Shown here: positions 14,380-21,793 of the stretch, in pieces
Position numbering within the stretch: position 1 is the stretch's first letter
Layout of the letters: each line of letters starts with the position of its first letter
DNA from: Actinomycetota bacterium
GTDB lineage: Bacteria > Actinomycetota > UBA4738 > HRBIN12
Direction: 5' to 3'
NCBI GenBank assembly: GCA_005883885.1
Contig: VAYF01000041.1
Location: 1 to 29,832, forward strand
Length of the DNA stretch: 29,832 nt
Program-made: the position numbers and the translations under genes
The notes under the pieces: model-generated
Told to the model about the DNA's origin: nothing
Database searches by the model: none
What the model saw: the letters and a program-made list of their open reading frames with translations, nothing else

Positions 14380-14882
14380 GCGTGCCGCACGAACGCGGCC
14401 GCGGGGATCCCGGCAAACGCAAGGACGTCCATGAGCGAGCCCTCGGACTGCTCGCGGTGCGCCAGCGGAGCCGGCGGGAGATCCAACGTCGGCTGGAGCG
14501 GGCGGGGTTCGGGCCAGAGGAGATCGGGGAAGAGCTGGATCGGCTGCAGCAGGTCGGTCTGGTCGACGATGAAGCCTTCGCCCGGGTCGTGGTGGAGCAC
14601 TCGTTCACCACCAGGAGGGAGGGCCGTCGCGTCGTGGCGGGCAGGCTCATCAGCGCCGGGATCGCTCCGGACATCGTGGAGGCCGCCCTGGATCCGGTCG
14701 TCGGAGGCGAAGAGGAACGAGCGGACGCTCTCGCGGTGGCCAAGGCGGCCAAGCTGTCGAGCCTTCCCCCCGACGCCGCGTACCGGCGCCTCTACGGGAT
14801 GCTCGCGCGTCGTGGCTACGCGCCCGACGTCGCGGGACGGGCAGCGCGCAGGGCGCTTGCGGTGGAGGCGTTCGAGGACTGA
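14376..14882 (+). CDS. recX: Regulatory protein RecX
   Basis: The 168-residue, strongly basic, helical protein has the three-helix repeats of RecX: ALGLLAVRQRSRREIQRRLERAGF, then VGLVDDEAFARVVVEHS, then the C-terminal repeat YRRLYGMLARRGYAPDVAGR. RecX modulates RecA filaments and typically follows recA. GTG 14376 overlaps the recA stop (GTGA), but GTG 14382 sits better behind the AAGGAG at 14371-14376 and may be the true start (two residues shorter). It is co-transcribed with recA and so is expected to follow the SOS promoter. Confidence 0.92.
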   Translation: MSVPHERGRGDPGKRKDVHERALGLLAVRQRSRREIQRRLERAGFGPEEIGEELDRLQQVGLVDDEAFARVVVEHSFTTRREGRRVVAGRLISAGIAPDIVEAALDPVVGGEEERADALAVAKAAKLSSLPPDAAYRRLYGMLARRGYAPDVAGRAARRALAVEAFED

Positions 14883-14885
14883 GCC

Positions 14886-14914
14886 TTGCCTCCGTGGGTG
14901 GTCGGCCGTATCGT
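14886..14914 (+). promoter_or_regulatory. Candidate promoter of the rny operon
   Basis: TTGCCT (14886-14891), 17 bp, TATCGT (14909-14914) starts 4 bp after the recX stop. Transcription would begin near 14921, giving rny a leader of about 215 nt. Confidence 0.5.
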
Positions 14915-14920
14915 GTGATG

Positions 14921-15137
14921 GATCGACAACGACACCGAGAGGCCACCGAACGGCTACCCGACGTACACCGAACGGCAGGACATCGTGATCACGAGAACCC
15001 CAAGAGCCGACATCGTTCCAACGCGCGGAGGACACTCCGCCCGGTAGCGTCGATACGACGGTTCTGCGTGCTCACGCACACGCCGCCCAGGGTTCGGCGG
15101 AACCGCACGGTCCTCTCCCTGACACCAGGGAGGAACC
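14921..15137 (+). other. Long, possibly structured leader upstream of rny
   Basis: The 255-bp gap between recX and rny is the longest gene-free stretch in the window. It has no convincing ORF. It holds the palindrome CGTGATCACG and three small hairpins: GCGGAG-GACA-CTCCGC (15025-15040), a TGCGT/ACGCA stem (15065-15078) and GGTTC-GGCG-GAACC (15091-15104). GGAGG precedes the rny ATG. It could be a cis-regulatory RNA or only a long untranslated leader. Confidence 0.4.
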
Positions 15138-16691
15138 ATGACGGCCGTCATCGTCGGCGTCGCCGCCCTGATCCTGGGCGGCGCCGCCGGGTTCCTGATC
15201 CGCACCAACCTGGCCAGATCGAGCGCGACCACGCTCGAGGGACAGGCTCAGCAGAAGCTCGTCCAGGCGGACCAGAAGCTCGTGGGCGCGCAGGAGGATG
15301 CGGCCCGGACCCTCCGCAAGGCGATCGAAGACGCGAAGGTCGATGCGTCACAGATCCGGCGCGACGCCGAGGAGGACGTCAAGACCCGCCGGGACGAGGT
15401 CGCTCGCCTCGAGCGGCGGATCTCCGAGACCGAGGATGAGCTCCGGGCACGGACCCGCAAGTTGGACGAGCGCGTCCTCGAGCTCACCGAAAGGGACGAG
15501 CGGTTGCAGGAGGTCCGCGCGCGGCTCGAGAAGGCCGCCGAACAGCATCGGATCCAGCTCGAACGCGTCGCCGGGATGACCTCGTCCGAGGCACGCGAAC
15601 AGCTCCTCGCATCGCTGATCGACGACGCCAAGCGCGCGTCCATGGCGCAGGTCCGCGAGATAGAGCAGATCGCGCGTGAGGAAGGGGAGGAGCGCGCTCG
15701 GAAGATCGTGACGATCGCGATCCAGCGGGTCGCGTCCGAGCAGACCGCGGAATCCACGGTCAGCGTGTTCACGCTTCCGAGCGAGGACATGAAGGGGCGG
15801 ATCATCGGCCGCGAGGGTCGCAACATCCGGGCGTTCGAGGCGACGACCGGCGTGAACCTGATCATCGACGACACCCCCGAGGCCGTGGTCCTCAGCAGCT
15901 TCGATCCTGTCCGGCGGGAGGCTGCGCGCCTCTCGCTCGAGAAGCTGGTGCAGGACGGAAGGATCCACCCCGCCCGGATCGAGGAGGTCCACGAGCGATC
16001 CCTCGCCGAGATCGACGAGCGGATCCGCAGGGCCGGTGAGGACGCGGTGGCGGAGGTCGGGATCACGGACATCCACCCCGAGATGATCAAGCTCCTCGGC
16101 CGACTCCAGTACCGGACGAGCTACGGTCAGAACGTGCTGAAGCACCTGGTGGAATCGGCGCACATCGCCTCGGCGTTGTCCGCGGAGCTGGGGCTCGATC
16201 CGGCCATCGCCAAGCGCGGCGCGTTCTTGCACGACATCGGCAAGGCCGTGACGCACGAGGTCGAGGGATCGCACGCGATCATCGGCGCCGAGATCGCCCG
16301 CCGCATGAAGGAGGACCCGGAGGTCGTCCATTGCATCGAGTCGCATCACGGCGAGGTCGAGCAGAGGACGATCCACGCGGTGCTTGCGCAGATCTCCGAC
16401 GGCATCAGTGGCGGCCGGCCGGGCGCTCGTCGCGAGTCGCTCGAAACCTACGTCAAGCGTCTGGAGCGCCTGGAAGAGATCTGCAACTCGTTCCCCGGGG
16501 TCGAGAAGGTCTACGCGATGCAGGCAGGACGTGAGGTCCGCGTCTTGGTCCAGCCCGAGTCCATCGACGATCTCGCCGCACAGGTGATCGCGCGCGACAT
16601 CGCGAAGCAGGTGGAGGAAGAGCTGCAGTACCCCGGCCAGATCAAGATCACGGTTGTCCGCGAGATCCGCGCGACCGAGTACGCCCGGTGA
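15138..16691 (+). CDS. rny: Ribonuclease Y
   Basis: The 517-residue membrane-anchored endoribonuclease starts mRNA decay. One N-terminal membrane helix (about residues 2-22) is followed by a long charged coiled coil (about 30-185) and a KH domain with GRIIGREGRNIRAFE. The HD domain contains the metal-binding H365-D366 in FLHDIGKA, then ESHHGEVE and AISDGISGGRPGARRESLE. The length matches B. subtilis RNase Y (about 520). It has a strong GGAGG before the ATG and miaB follows after 20 bp. RNase Y with RNase J and PNPase in one 17-kb region suggests a Firmicutes-like decay set in an actinomycete-like genome. Confidence 0.97.
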   Translation: MTAVIVGVAALILGGAAGFLIRTNLARSSATTLEGQAQQKLVQADQKLVGAQEDAARTLRKAIEDAKVDASQIRRDAEEDVKTRRDEVARLERRISETEDELRARTRKLDERVLELTERDERLQEVRARLEKAAEQHRIQLERVAGMTSSEAREQLLASLIDDAKRASMAQVREIEQIAREEGEERARKIVTIAIQRVASEQTAESTVSVFTLPSEDMKGRIIGREGRNIRAFEATTGVNLIIDDTPEAVVLSSFDPVRREAARLSLEKLVQDGRIHPARIEEVHERSLAEIDERIRRAGEDAVAEVGITDIHPEMIKLLGRLQYRTSYGQNVLKHLVESAHIASALSAELGLDPAIAKRGAFLHDIGKAVTHEVEGSHAIIGAEIARRMKEDPEVVHCIESHHGEVEQRTIHAVLAQISDGISGGRPGARRESLETYVKRLERLEEICNSFPGVEKVYAMQAGREVRVLVQPESIDDLAAQVIARDIAKQVEEELQYPGQIKITVVREIRATEYAR

Positions 16692-16697
16692 GCCGGG

Positions 16698-16703
16698 TAG
16701 CCT
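16698..16703 (+). promoter_or_regulatory. Candidate -10 box of miaB (near-leaderless)
   Basis: TAGCCT lies between rny and miaB and ends 8 nt before the miaB ATG. No clear -35 is seen. miaB could be transcribed both from here and by readthrough from rny. Confidence 0.35.
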
Positions 16704-16711
16704 GAGGGCCG

Positions 16712-18055
16712 ATGGAGCAGAACTACCTGATCCGCACCTTCGGGTGCCAGATGAACCAGCACGATTCCGAGCGGATCGGCGGGCTGCTGCTGTCCGACGG
16801 GATGTCGCCCACGGACGATGTGTCGGATGCGCGCGTGATCGTGCTCAACACGTGTGCGATCCGCGAGAACGCGGACAACAAGCTGTACGGGAACCTTGGG
16901 CATCTGAAACCGCTCAAGGACCGACGGCCGGATCTGAAGATCGTCGTCGCGGGCTGCCTGGCGCAGAAGGACCAGGGGCTGATCCAGCGGAAGGCGCCCT
17001 GGGTCGACGTCGTGATCGGGACGCACGCGCTCCCGCACCTGCTCGAGCTCCTCCGGCGCGCCGAGATCGACGGCCCGCAGATGGACGTTCGCGAATACAC
17101 CGAGACGTTCCCGAGCGCGTTGCCGGCCGCGCGGGCGGACGACGTCCGGGCATGGGTTTCGGTGGCGGTGGGCTGTGACAACGCATGCACGTTCTGCATC
17201 GTTCCGCTCGTGCGGGGAACACAACGGTCTCGGTCGATCGGGGAGATCCTCGCCGAGGTCCAGGACCTGGCCGCGCACGGCGTGATGGAGGTCACGCTGC
17301 TGGGCCAGAACGTCAACACGTACGGCCGGGACCTGACGGTGCCCGGTTCGGCTCGGCGGCCGCTGTTCGCTCGCCTCCTCCGAGAGGTGGACGCCGTGGC
17401 GGGGATCCGGAGGATCCGGTTCACGTCGCCGCACCCGCACGACTTCACGGCCGACGTGATCGATGCCATGGCGGAGTGCGAGCACGTCTGCGAGCACATC
17501 CACTTCCCGCTCCAGTCGGGGTCGGATCGCGTCCTGCGGGCGATGCAGCGTTCGTACCGCCGCGAGCGGTACCTGGAGTGGCTGGCGCGCATCCGGAGCG
17601 CCGTCCCCGGCATCGCCGTGTCGACCGACATCATCGTGGGGTTCCCCGGTGAGACCGAGGGAGACTTCGAGGACACGCTCGACGTGGTGCGGCGAGCACG
17701 TTTCGACAGCGCCTTCATGTTCCAGTACTCACCCCGGCCGGGCACGCGTGCGGCGACGATGGAGGACCAGGTCGCGAAGGAGGTCGTCCAGCAGCGCTTC
17801 GACCGACTCGTCGTCCTGCAGGAGCAGGTGTCCCTCGAGAAGAACCGAGCGGAGGTGGGGCGGACGTTCGAGGTCCTCGTCGAGGGGGAGGGGAAGCGAG
17901 GGGACTCGACCCAGGCGCGAACGCGGACCAACCGGATCGTTCACCTGGCCGAGCCGCTGGAACGTGGCACCTTCGCGGAGGTGCGCGTGACCGCCGCCTC
18001 GGCGCATCACCTGACCGGAGAGGTCGTCTCGGCGCCGGAACCGCTCGTCGTCTGA
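16712..18055 (+). CDS. miaB: tRNA-2-methylthio-N6-isopentenyladenosine synthase (methylthiotransferase)
   Basis: The 447-residue radical-SAM enzyme adds a methylthio group to i6A37 of tRNAs that read UNN codons. The N-terminal MTTase domain holds three cluster cysteines, C12 (FGCQMN), C48 (NTCAIRENA) and C82 (AGCLAQ). The radical-SAM triad is C155-x3-C159-x2-C162 (GCDNACTFCIVP). A C-terminal TRAM domain (FEVLVEGEG) ends the protein. Domain order and length are normal. It precedes miaA, which makes its substrate, by 6 bp. Confidence 0.97.
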   Translation: MEQNYLIRTFGCQMNQHDSERIGGLLLSDGMSPTDDVSDARVIVLNTCAIRENADNKLYGNLGHLKPLKDRRPDLKIVVAGCLAQKDQGLIQRKAPWVDVVIGTHALPHLLELLRRAEIDGPQMDVREYTETFPSALPAARADDVRAWVSVAVGCDNACTFCIVPLVRGTQRSRSIGEILAEVQDLAAHGVMEVTLLGQNVNTYGRDLTVPGSARRPLFARLLREVDAVAGIRRIRFTSPHPHDFTADVIDAMAECEHVCEHIHFPLQSGSDRVLRAMQRSYRRERYLEWLARIRSAVPGIAVSTDIIVGFPGETEGDFEDTLDVVRRARFDSAFMFQYSPRPGTRAATMEDQVAKEVVQQRFDRLVVLQEQVSLEKNRAEVGRTFEVLVEGEGKRGDSTQARTRTNRIVHLAEPLERGTFAEVRVTAASAHHLTGEVVSAPEPLVV

Positions 18056-18061
18056 GGACCG

Positions 18062-18964
18062 ATGGCGATGCTCGCCCTCGTCGGGCCGACCGCCAGCGGC
18101 AAGTCCGAGGCGGCGCTCGCGATCGCGCCGGGCCTTGGGGCCGAGATCGTCTCGGTCGACTCCATGCTCGTGTACCGAGGGATGGATGTCGGCACCGCGA
18201 AGCCAACCGTCGAACAACGCGCCGCCGTGCCGCACCACCTGCTGGATCTGGCAGAGCCGTCGGAGCGCTTCACCGTTGCCCGCTATCAAGAGCTCGCACG
18301 GAGCGCCCTGCGATCGGTCGCCTGCCCGCTGCTGGTCGGCGGCTCCGGCCTGTATCTCCGCGCCATGCTCGACGAACTCGCGTTCCCACCGGAGGATCCC
18401 GTCGTGCGGGCTTCCCTCGAAGCCGAGGCAGACGACCTCGGGGCGGATGCCCTCTACCGCCGGCTGGCCGACATGGATCCTGTGGCCGCCGCGCGCATCG
18501 AGCCCGGCAACGTCCGTCGGATCATCCGCGCGCTCGAGGTGACCGCGATCAGCGGGGCGCCGTTCAGCTCCTTCGCGACGGCGTGGGATCGCTACGACGC
18601 CAACCGGGTGCGCGCCGCCGGCATCCGGATGGATCGGGAGGTGCAGAAGATCCGGATCGGCGAGCGGGTGTTGGCCATGTTGCGGAACGGCTGGTTGGAG
18701 GAGGTCCAAGGGCTGCTGGATCGCGGCTTCGGCGGGTGGCTCACCGCCTCCCAGGCGATCGGCTATGCAGAGCTCGCGGAGCACCTCGACGGTAGGCTCT
18801 CGCTCGATGAAGCGGCGGAGCGCACCGTGAAACGGACCCGGGAGCTCGCGCGACGCCAGATGGCGTGGTTCCGCCGCGACCCACGTATCCGGTGGTTCGA
18901 TGCGGGGCCGGGCGGTGCAGCGGAGGTCGCAGACGACGTCCGGGCCTACCTGGGGTCCGCGTGA
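18062..18964 (+). CDS. miaA: tRNA dimethylallyltransferase
   Basis: The 300-residue enzyme transfers a dimethylallyl group to A37 of tRNA, giving the i6A that MiaB modifies. The P-loop is GPTASGKS (residues 8-15). VDSMLVYRGMDVGTAKP, GGSGLYLRAML and GNVRRIIRALEV are family signatures. ASQAIGYAE and RTRELARRQMAWFRRD complete the tRNA-binding part. The ATG follows the miaB stop by 6 bp, and the stop overlaps the dapF GTG by 4 bp, so miaB-miaA-dapF is one transcription unit, as in mycobacteria. Confidence 0.97.
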   Translation: MAMLALVGPTASGKSEAALAIAPGLGAEIVSVDSMLVYRGMDVGTAKPTVEQRAAVPHHLLDLAEPSERFTVARYQELARSALRSVACPLLVGGSGLYLRAMLDELAFPPEDPVVRASLEAEADDLGADALYRRLADMDPVAAARIEPGNVRRIIRALEVTAISGAPFSSFATAWDRYDANRVRAAGIRMDREVQKIRIGERVLAMLRNGWLEEVQGLLDRGFGGWLTASQAIGYAELAEHLDGRLSLDEAAERTVKRTRELARRQMAWFRRDPRIRWFDAGPGGAAEVADDVRAYLGSA

Positions 18965-19815
18965 CGGACGTCCTGCGCTTCTCGAAGTATCAAGCATCGG
19001 GGAACGACTTCCTGATCCTCGACGAGCTCGATGGTCCGGTAGCCGACGTCGACGTCCCGGCGTTGTGCGATCGGTGGGTGGGCGCGGGCGCCGACGGCGT
19101 GATCCGCGTCCGTCCGGGCGTTGCGGCCCCTTTCCGATTCGACCTCACGAACGCCGACGGGTCGCCCGCGGAGATGTCGGGCAACGGCATGCGATGCCTG
19201 GCGGCCTATCTCCGGGAGCGCGGGGGTCTCGACGTCGACGAGGTCGACGTCGAGACGCCCGCGGGCAAGCGTCACGTGACCGTGCAGCTCGACGGCGCGC
19301 GCGTGGTACGCGCGACCGTCGAGATGGGGACGCCGAACTTCACGAAGGCGGGGATCCCGATGTTCGGGCCGGCCTGGGAGACCTTCCTCGGCCAACCGTT
19401 CGATGTCGGAGGCGGGGTCACGTTTCCGGCATCGGCGCTGAGCTTGGGCGATCCGCATCTGGTCGTGTTCGTGGACGAGGATCCGGATCGCTACCACCTG
19501 GAGCACATCGGGCCGGCGCTCGAGCACCACGGGCTCTTCCCCGAGCGGACCAACGTCGAGCTCGTTCGGGTCGCCGACGGCGAGGCGCGTGTCCGGGTGT
19601 GGGAGCGGGGTGTCGGCGAGACGCTCGCGTGCGGGACAGGGGCCTGCGCGGTCGCGGTCGCTGCGAACGAGGCTGGGCTGACCCCGCCCACGGTCACCGT
19701 CATGTTCCGTGGGGGCCCGCTCCGCGTGGAGCGGTGCGAGGACGGGCGGGTGCTGCTCGAAGGCCCGGTGAGCCACGTCTACGACGGGGTGACCGATCCC
19801 CTCGAGCTTCGTTGA
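18961..19815 (+). CDS. dapF: Diaminopimelate epimerase
   Basis: The 284-residue cofactor-independent epimerase converts LL- to meso-diaminopimelate for lysine and peptidoglycan. The two catalytic cysteines are C79 (SGNGMRC) and C224 (GETLACGTGACA). The N-terminal FSKYQASGNDFLILD is typical. The start is the GTG at 18961 in a GTGA overlap with miaA; the longer in-frame extension would lie inside miaA. Two long inverted repeats (19219-19263 and 19288-19323) sit side by side in the first half of the gene. Confidence 0.96.
   Translation: MTDVLRFSKYQASGNDFLILDELDGPVADVDVPALCDRWVGAGADGVIRVRPGVAAPFRFDLTNADGSPAEMSGNGMRCLAAYLRERGGLDVDEVDVETPAGKRHVTVQLDGARVVRATVEMGTPNFTKAGIPMFGPAWETFLGQPFDVGGGVTFPASALSLGDPHLVVFVDEDPDRYHLEHIGPALEHHGLFPERTNVELVRVADGEARVRVWERGVGETLACGTGACAVAVAANEAGLTPPTVTVMFRGGPLRVERCEDGRVLLEGPVSHVYDGVTDPLELR
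19219..19263. repeat. Inverted repeat, 14 perfect pairs plus 6, 3-nt loop, inside dapF
   Basis: GTCTCGACGTCGAC (19226-19239), loop GAG, and the exact complement 19243-19256 are extended by six more pairs beyond one G-G mismatch. The peptide LDVDEVDVET, rich in complementary GTC and GAC codons, partly explains it. Confidence 0.9.
19288..19323. repeat. Inverted repeat, 15 pairs with a small internal loop, inside dapF
   Basis: CTCGACGG...CCGTCGAG (8 pairs) encloses CGCGCGT-GGT-ACGCGCG (7 pairs), separated by a 2x1 internal loop. It starts 24 bp after the previous hairpin. Confidence 0.75.
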
Positions 19816-19877
19816 GCTCCGTTAGCGTCCGTGACCTCGCGGTACGCTCAGGCGATCGACCCGACGAGACGAGGGAG

Positions 19878-20957
19878 ATGACCGGCACCCACCGCTCACC
19901 CGGGATGCGGAGCGTCGCGCCCTACCCGTTCGAGGAGCTCGATCGACGCGTCGCGCAGGCCGTGGCGAACGGCCGCGAGCTGATCAACTTCGGCGTCGGA
20001 GATCCGAGAGAGGAGACGCCGGCGTTCATCCGCGAGGCGCTGGTCGACGCGCTGGACCCGGTGTCGAGCTACCCCCGAGCCGCCGGTCTCCCGGAGCTCC
20101 GCGACGCGATCGCGGCATGGGTCGAGCGGCGGTTCGGGTCGCACGTGAACCCCGACACCGAGATCCTGCCGGTCCTCGGATCCAAGGAGATCGTCTTCTC
20201 GCTCGCCCAGCTCGTGATCGATCCGCCGGGGGGCAAGGACGTGGTGATCACGACGGCACCGGGGTACCCGATCCCCGGGTCGCGAGCGGCGATCCTCTGG
20301 ATCAACTATCCGAACAACCCCACCGGCGCGATCGCACCTCTCGCGTTCCTCGAGGAGGCGGCCGAGCAGTGTCGCGCACACGACGTGCTGCTCGCATCGG
20401 ATGAGGCGTACTCCGAGGTGTGGTTCGGGTCGGGCCCGCCCCCCGGCGCTCTCCAGCTGCCCGACCGGACGAACGTGCTCGTGATCAACACGTTATCGAA
20501 GCGCTCGTCGATGACGGGATACCGTAGCGGGTTCGTCGCGGGCGATCCCGGGTTGATCGCGGACCTCAAGCGGCTGCGGCCGGCGACCGGCGTCACGCCG
20601 CAGGAGTTCATCCAGCGGGCGTCGGTGGCCGCGTGGCGCGATGAGGTCCACGTCGAGGAGAACCGAGCGCGGTACCGACGGAAGCGCGAGCTGTTGCTCG
20701 ACGTGTTCGAGCGGCACGGGGTCCACATCGCGGGGAGCGTGGCCACGTTCTACCTCTGGGTGCGCGTCCCCACCGCCGAGACGTCGTTGGAGTGGGCCCT
20801 GCATCTCCTGGACCGCGGCGGGATCGTCGTCGCCCCGGGATCGTTCTTCGGGCCCGAAGGAGAGGGGTTCGTTCGGATGGCGATGGTGCCCTCGGTCGAA
20901 GCGTGCGCACGAGCCGCGTCGGCGCTGGACGAACTCCTCGCCGAGGTCCGAACGTGA
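19878..20957 (+). CDS. dapC: Succinyldiaminopimelate aminotransferase (DapC-like), with apparent internal deletion
   Basis: This is a class I/II PLP aminotransferase of 359 residues; the assignment to DapC rests on its place between dapF and dapD. FGVGDPREETP, YPRAAGLPELRDAIAAW, VLGSKEIVFSLAQ, SDEAYSEVWF and the PLP lysine K208 (NTLSKRSSMTGYRSGF) are all present. PGYPIPGSRAAILWINYPNNPTG is too short. In related enzymes about 33-36 residues separate the PGYP segment from the strand before NNPTG, whereas here only a few remain (around 20274-20286). The gap is in frame. The product would lack a structural strand/helix unit and may be inactive unless this is an assembly gap. ATG 19878 follows GAGGG; the stop overlaps the dapD start by 4 bp. 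Confidence 0.8.
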   Translation: MTGTHRSPGMRSVAPYPFEELDRRVAQAVANGRELINFGVGDPREETPAFIREALVDALDPVSSYPRAAGLPELRDAIAAWVERRFGSHVNPDTEILPVLGSKEIVFSLAQLVIDPPGGKDVVITTAPGYPIPGSRAAILWINYPNNPTGAIAPLAFLEEAAEQCRAHDVLLASDEAYSEVWFGSGPPPGALQLPDRTNVLVINTLSKRSSMTGYRSGFVAGDPGLIADLKRLRPATGVTPQEFIQRASVAAWRDEVHVEENRARYRRKRELLLDVFERHGVHIAGSVATFYLWVRVPTAETSLEWALHLLDRGGIVVAPGSFFGPEGEGFVRMAMVPSVEACARAASALDELLAEVRT

Positions 20958-21793
20958 GCGACGTGCAGGAACTCAAGGACAGGATCGAGCGCAGCTGGAC
21001 CGATGTGTCCGAGGACCCCTCCGCCCCGATCGACGCGCCGGCCGTGGAGGCGACGATCGGGCTCCTCGACGGTGGATCCGTCCGCGTCGCCGAGCCCGAT
21101 CGAGGACGCGACGGTTCCTGGCGCGTGAACGCCTGGGTGAGACAGGCGGTGCTCCTGTACTTCCGTGTGCGTGGGCTCGAGACCTCGGAGGTGGGGCCGT
21201 TCGAGTACCGCGACAAGCTCCCTCTGAAGCACGGCTACGAGGCCCAGGGGGTGCGGGTCGTCCCTCCGGCGACGGTTCGGTTCGGGGCGCACCTGGAACC
21301 CGGGGTGGTGCTGATGCCGAGCTACGTGAACATCGGCGCGTACGTGGGGGCCGGAACGATGGTCGACACGTGGGCGACGGTCGGCTCGTGCGCGCAGATC
21401 GGCGCGAACGTCCACCTCTCCGGAGGCGTCGGGATCGGCGGGGTCCTCGAGCCGCTGCAGGCGGTCCCGGTCGTGATCGAGGACGACGCCTTCATCGGCT
21501 CGCGGTGCATCGTGGTCGAGGGCGTCCATATCGGGCGTGGGGCGGTCCTGGGTGCGGGGGTGGTGCTCACCGGGAACACCCCCGTGATCGATCCGCGTGG
21601 ACCGGAACCGGTGGAGCATCGCGGGCGCGTCCCCGCCGGCGCGATCGTCGTCCCCGGCACCCGTCCGAGATCGTTCCCGGCGGGGGAGTACGCGATGCCC
21701 TGCGGCCTCGTGATCGGGGACCGCAGTGAGGCGACCGACGACAAGATCGGACTCAACGAGCTGCTCCGCGACGCCGGATCGTCGATGAGCTGA
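20954..21793 (+). CDS. dapD: 2,3,4,5-tetrahydropyridine-2,6-dicarboxylate N-succinyltransferase, E. coli type
   Basis: The 279-residue left-handed beta-helix enzyme uses succinyl-CoA in the succinylase branch of diaminopimelate synthesis. The run LMPSYVNIGAYVGAGTMVDT, then WATVGSCAQIGANVHLSGG and VGIGGVLEPLQA, is the hallmark of the E. coli-type DapD (274 residues), not the longer divergent actinobacterial type of M. tuberculosis. Hexapeptide repeats extend to GRVPAGAIVVPG, and the C-terminus KIGLNELLR is typical. The GTG overlaps the aminotransferase stop, and the stop overlaps the hflX ATG by 1 bp (TGATG). Confidence 0.96.
   Translation: MSDVQELKDRIERSWTDVSEDPSAPIDAPAVEATIGLLDGGSVRVAEPDRGRDGSWRVNAWVRQAVLLYFRVRGLETSEVGPFEYRDKLPLKHGYEAQGVRVVPPATVRFGAHLEPGVVLMPSYVNIGAYVGAGTMVDTWATVGSCAQIGANVHLSGGVGIGGVLEPLQAVPVVIEDDAFIGSRCIVVEGVHIGRGAVLGAGVVLTGNTPVIDPRGPEPVEHRGRVPAGAIVVPGTRPRSFPAGEYAMPCGLVIGDRSEATDDKIGLNELLRDAGSSMS

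Noticed and set aside
14894..15439. A possible small protein in the recX-rny gap
   Set aside because: The frame runs into rny in another phase, is Arg/His-rich and has no ribosome-binding site.
18900..20957. A 685-codon frame that would fuse an N-terminal extension to the aminotransferase
   Set aside because: The first 326 codons lie inside miaA and dapF in another frame and are Arg/Gly-rich; the aminotransferase starts at 19878.
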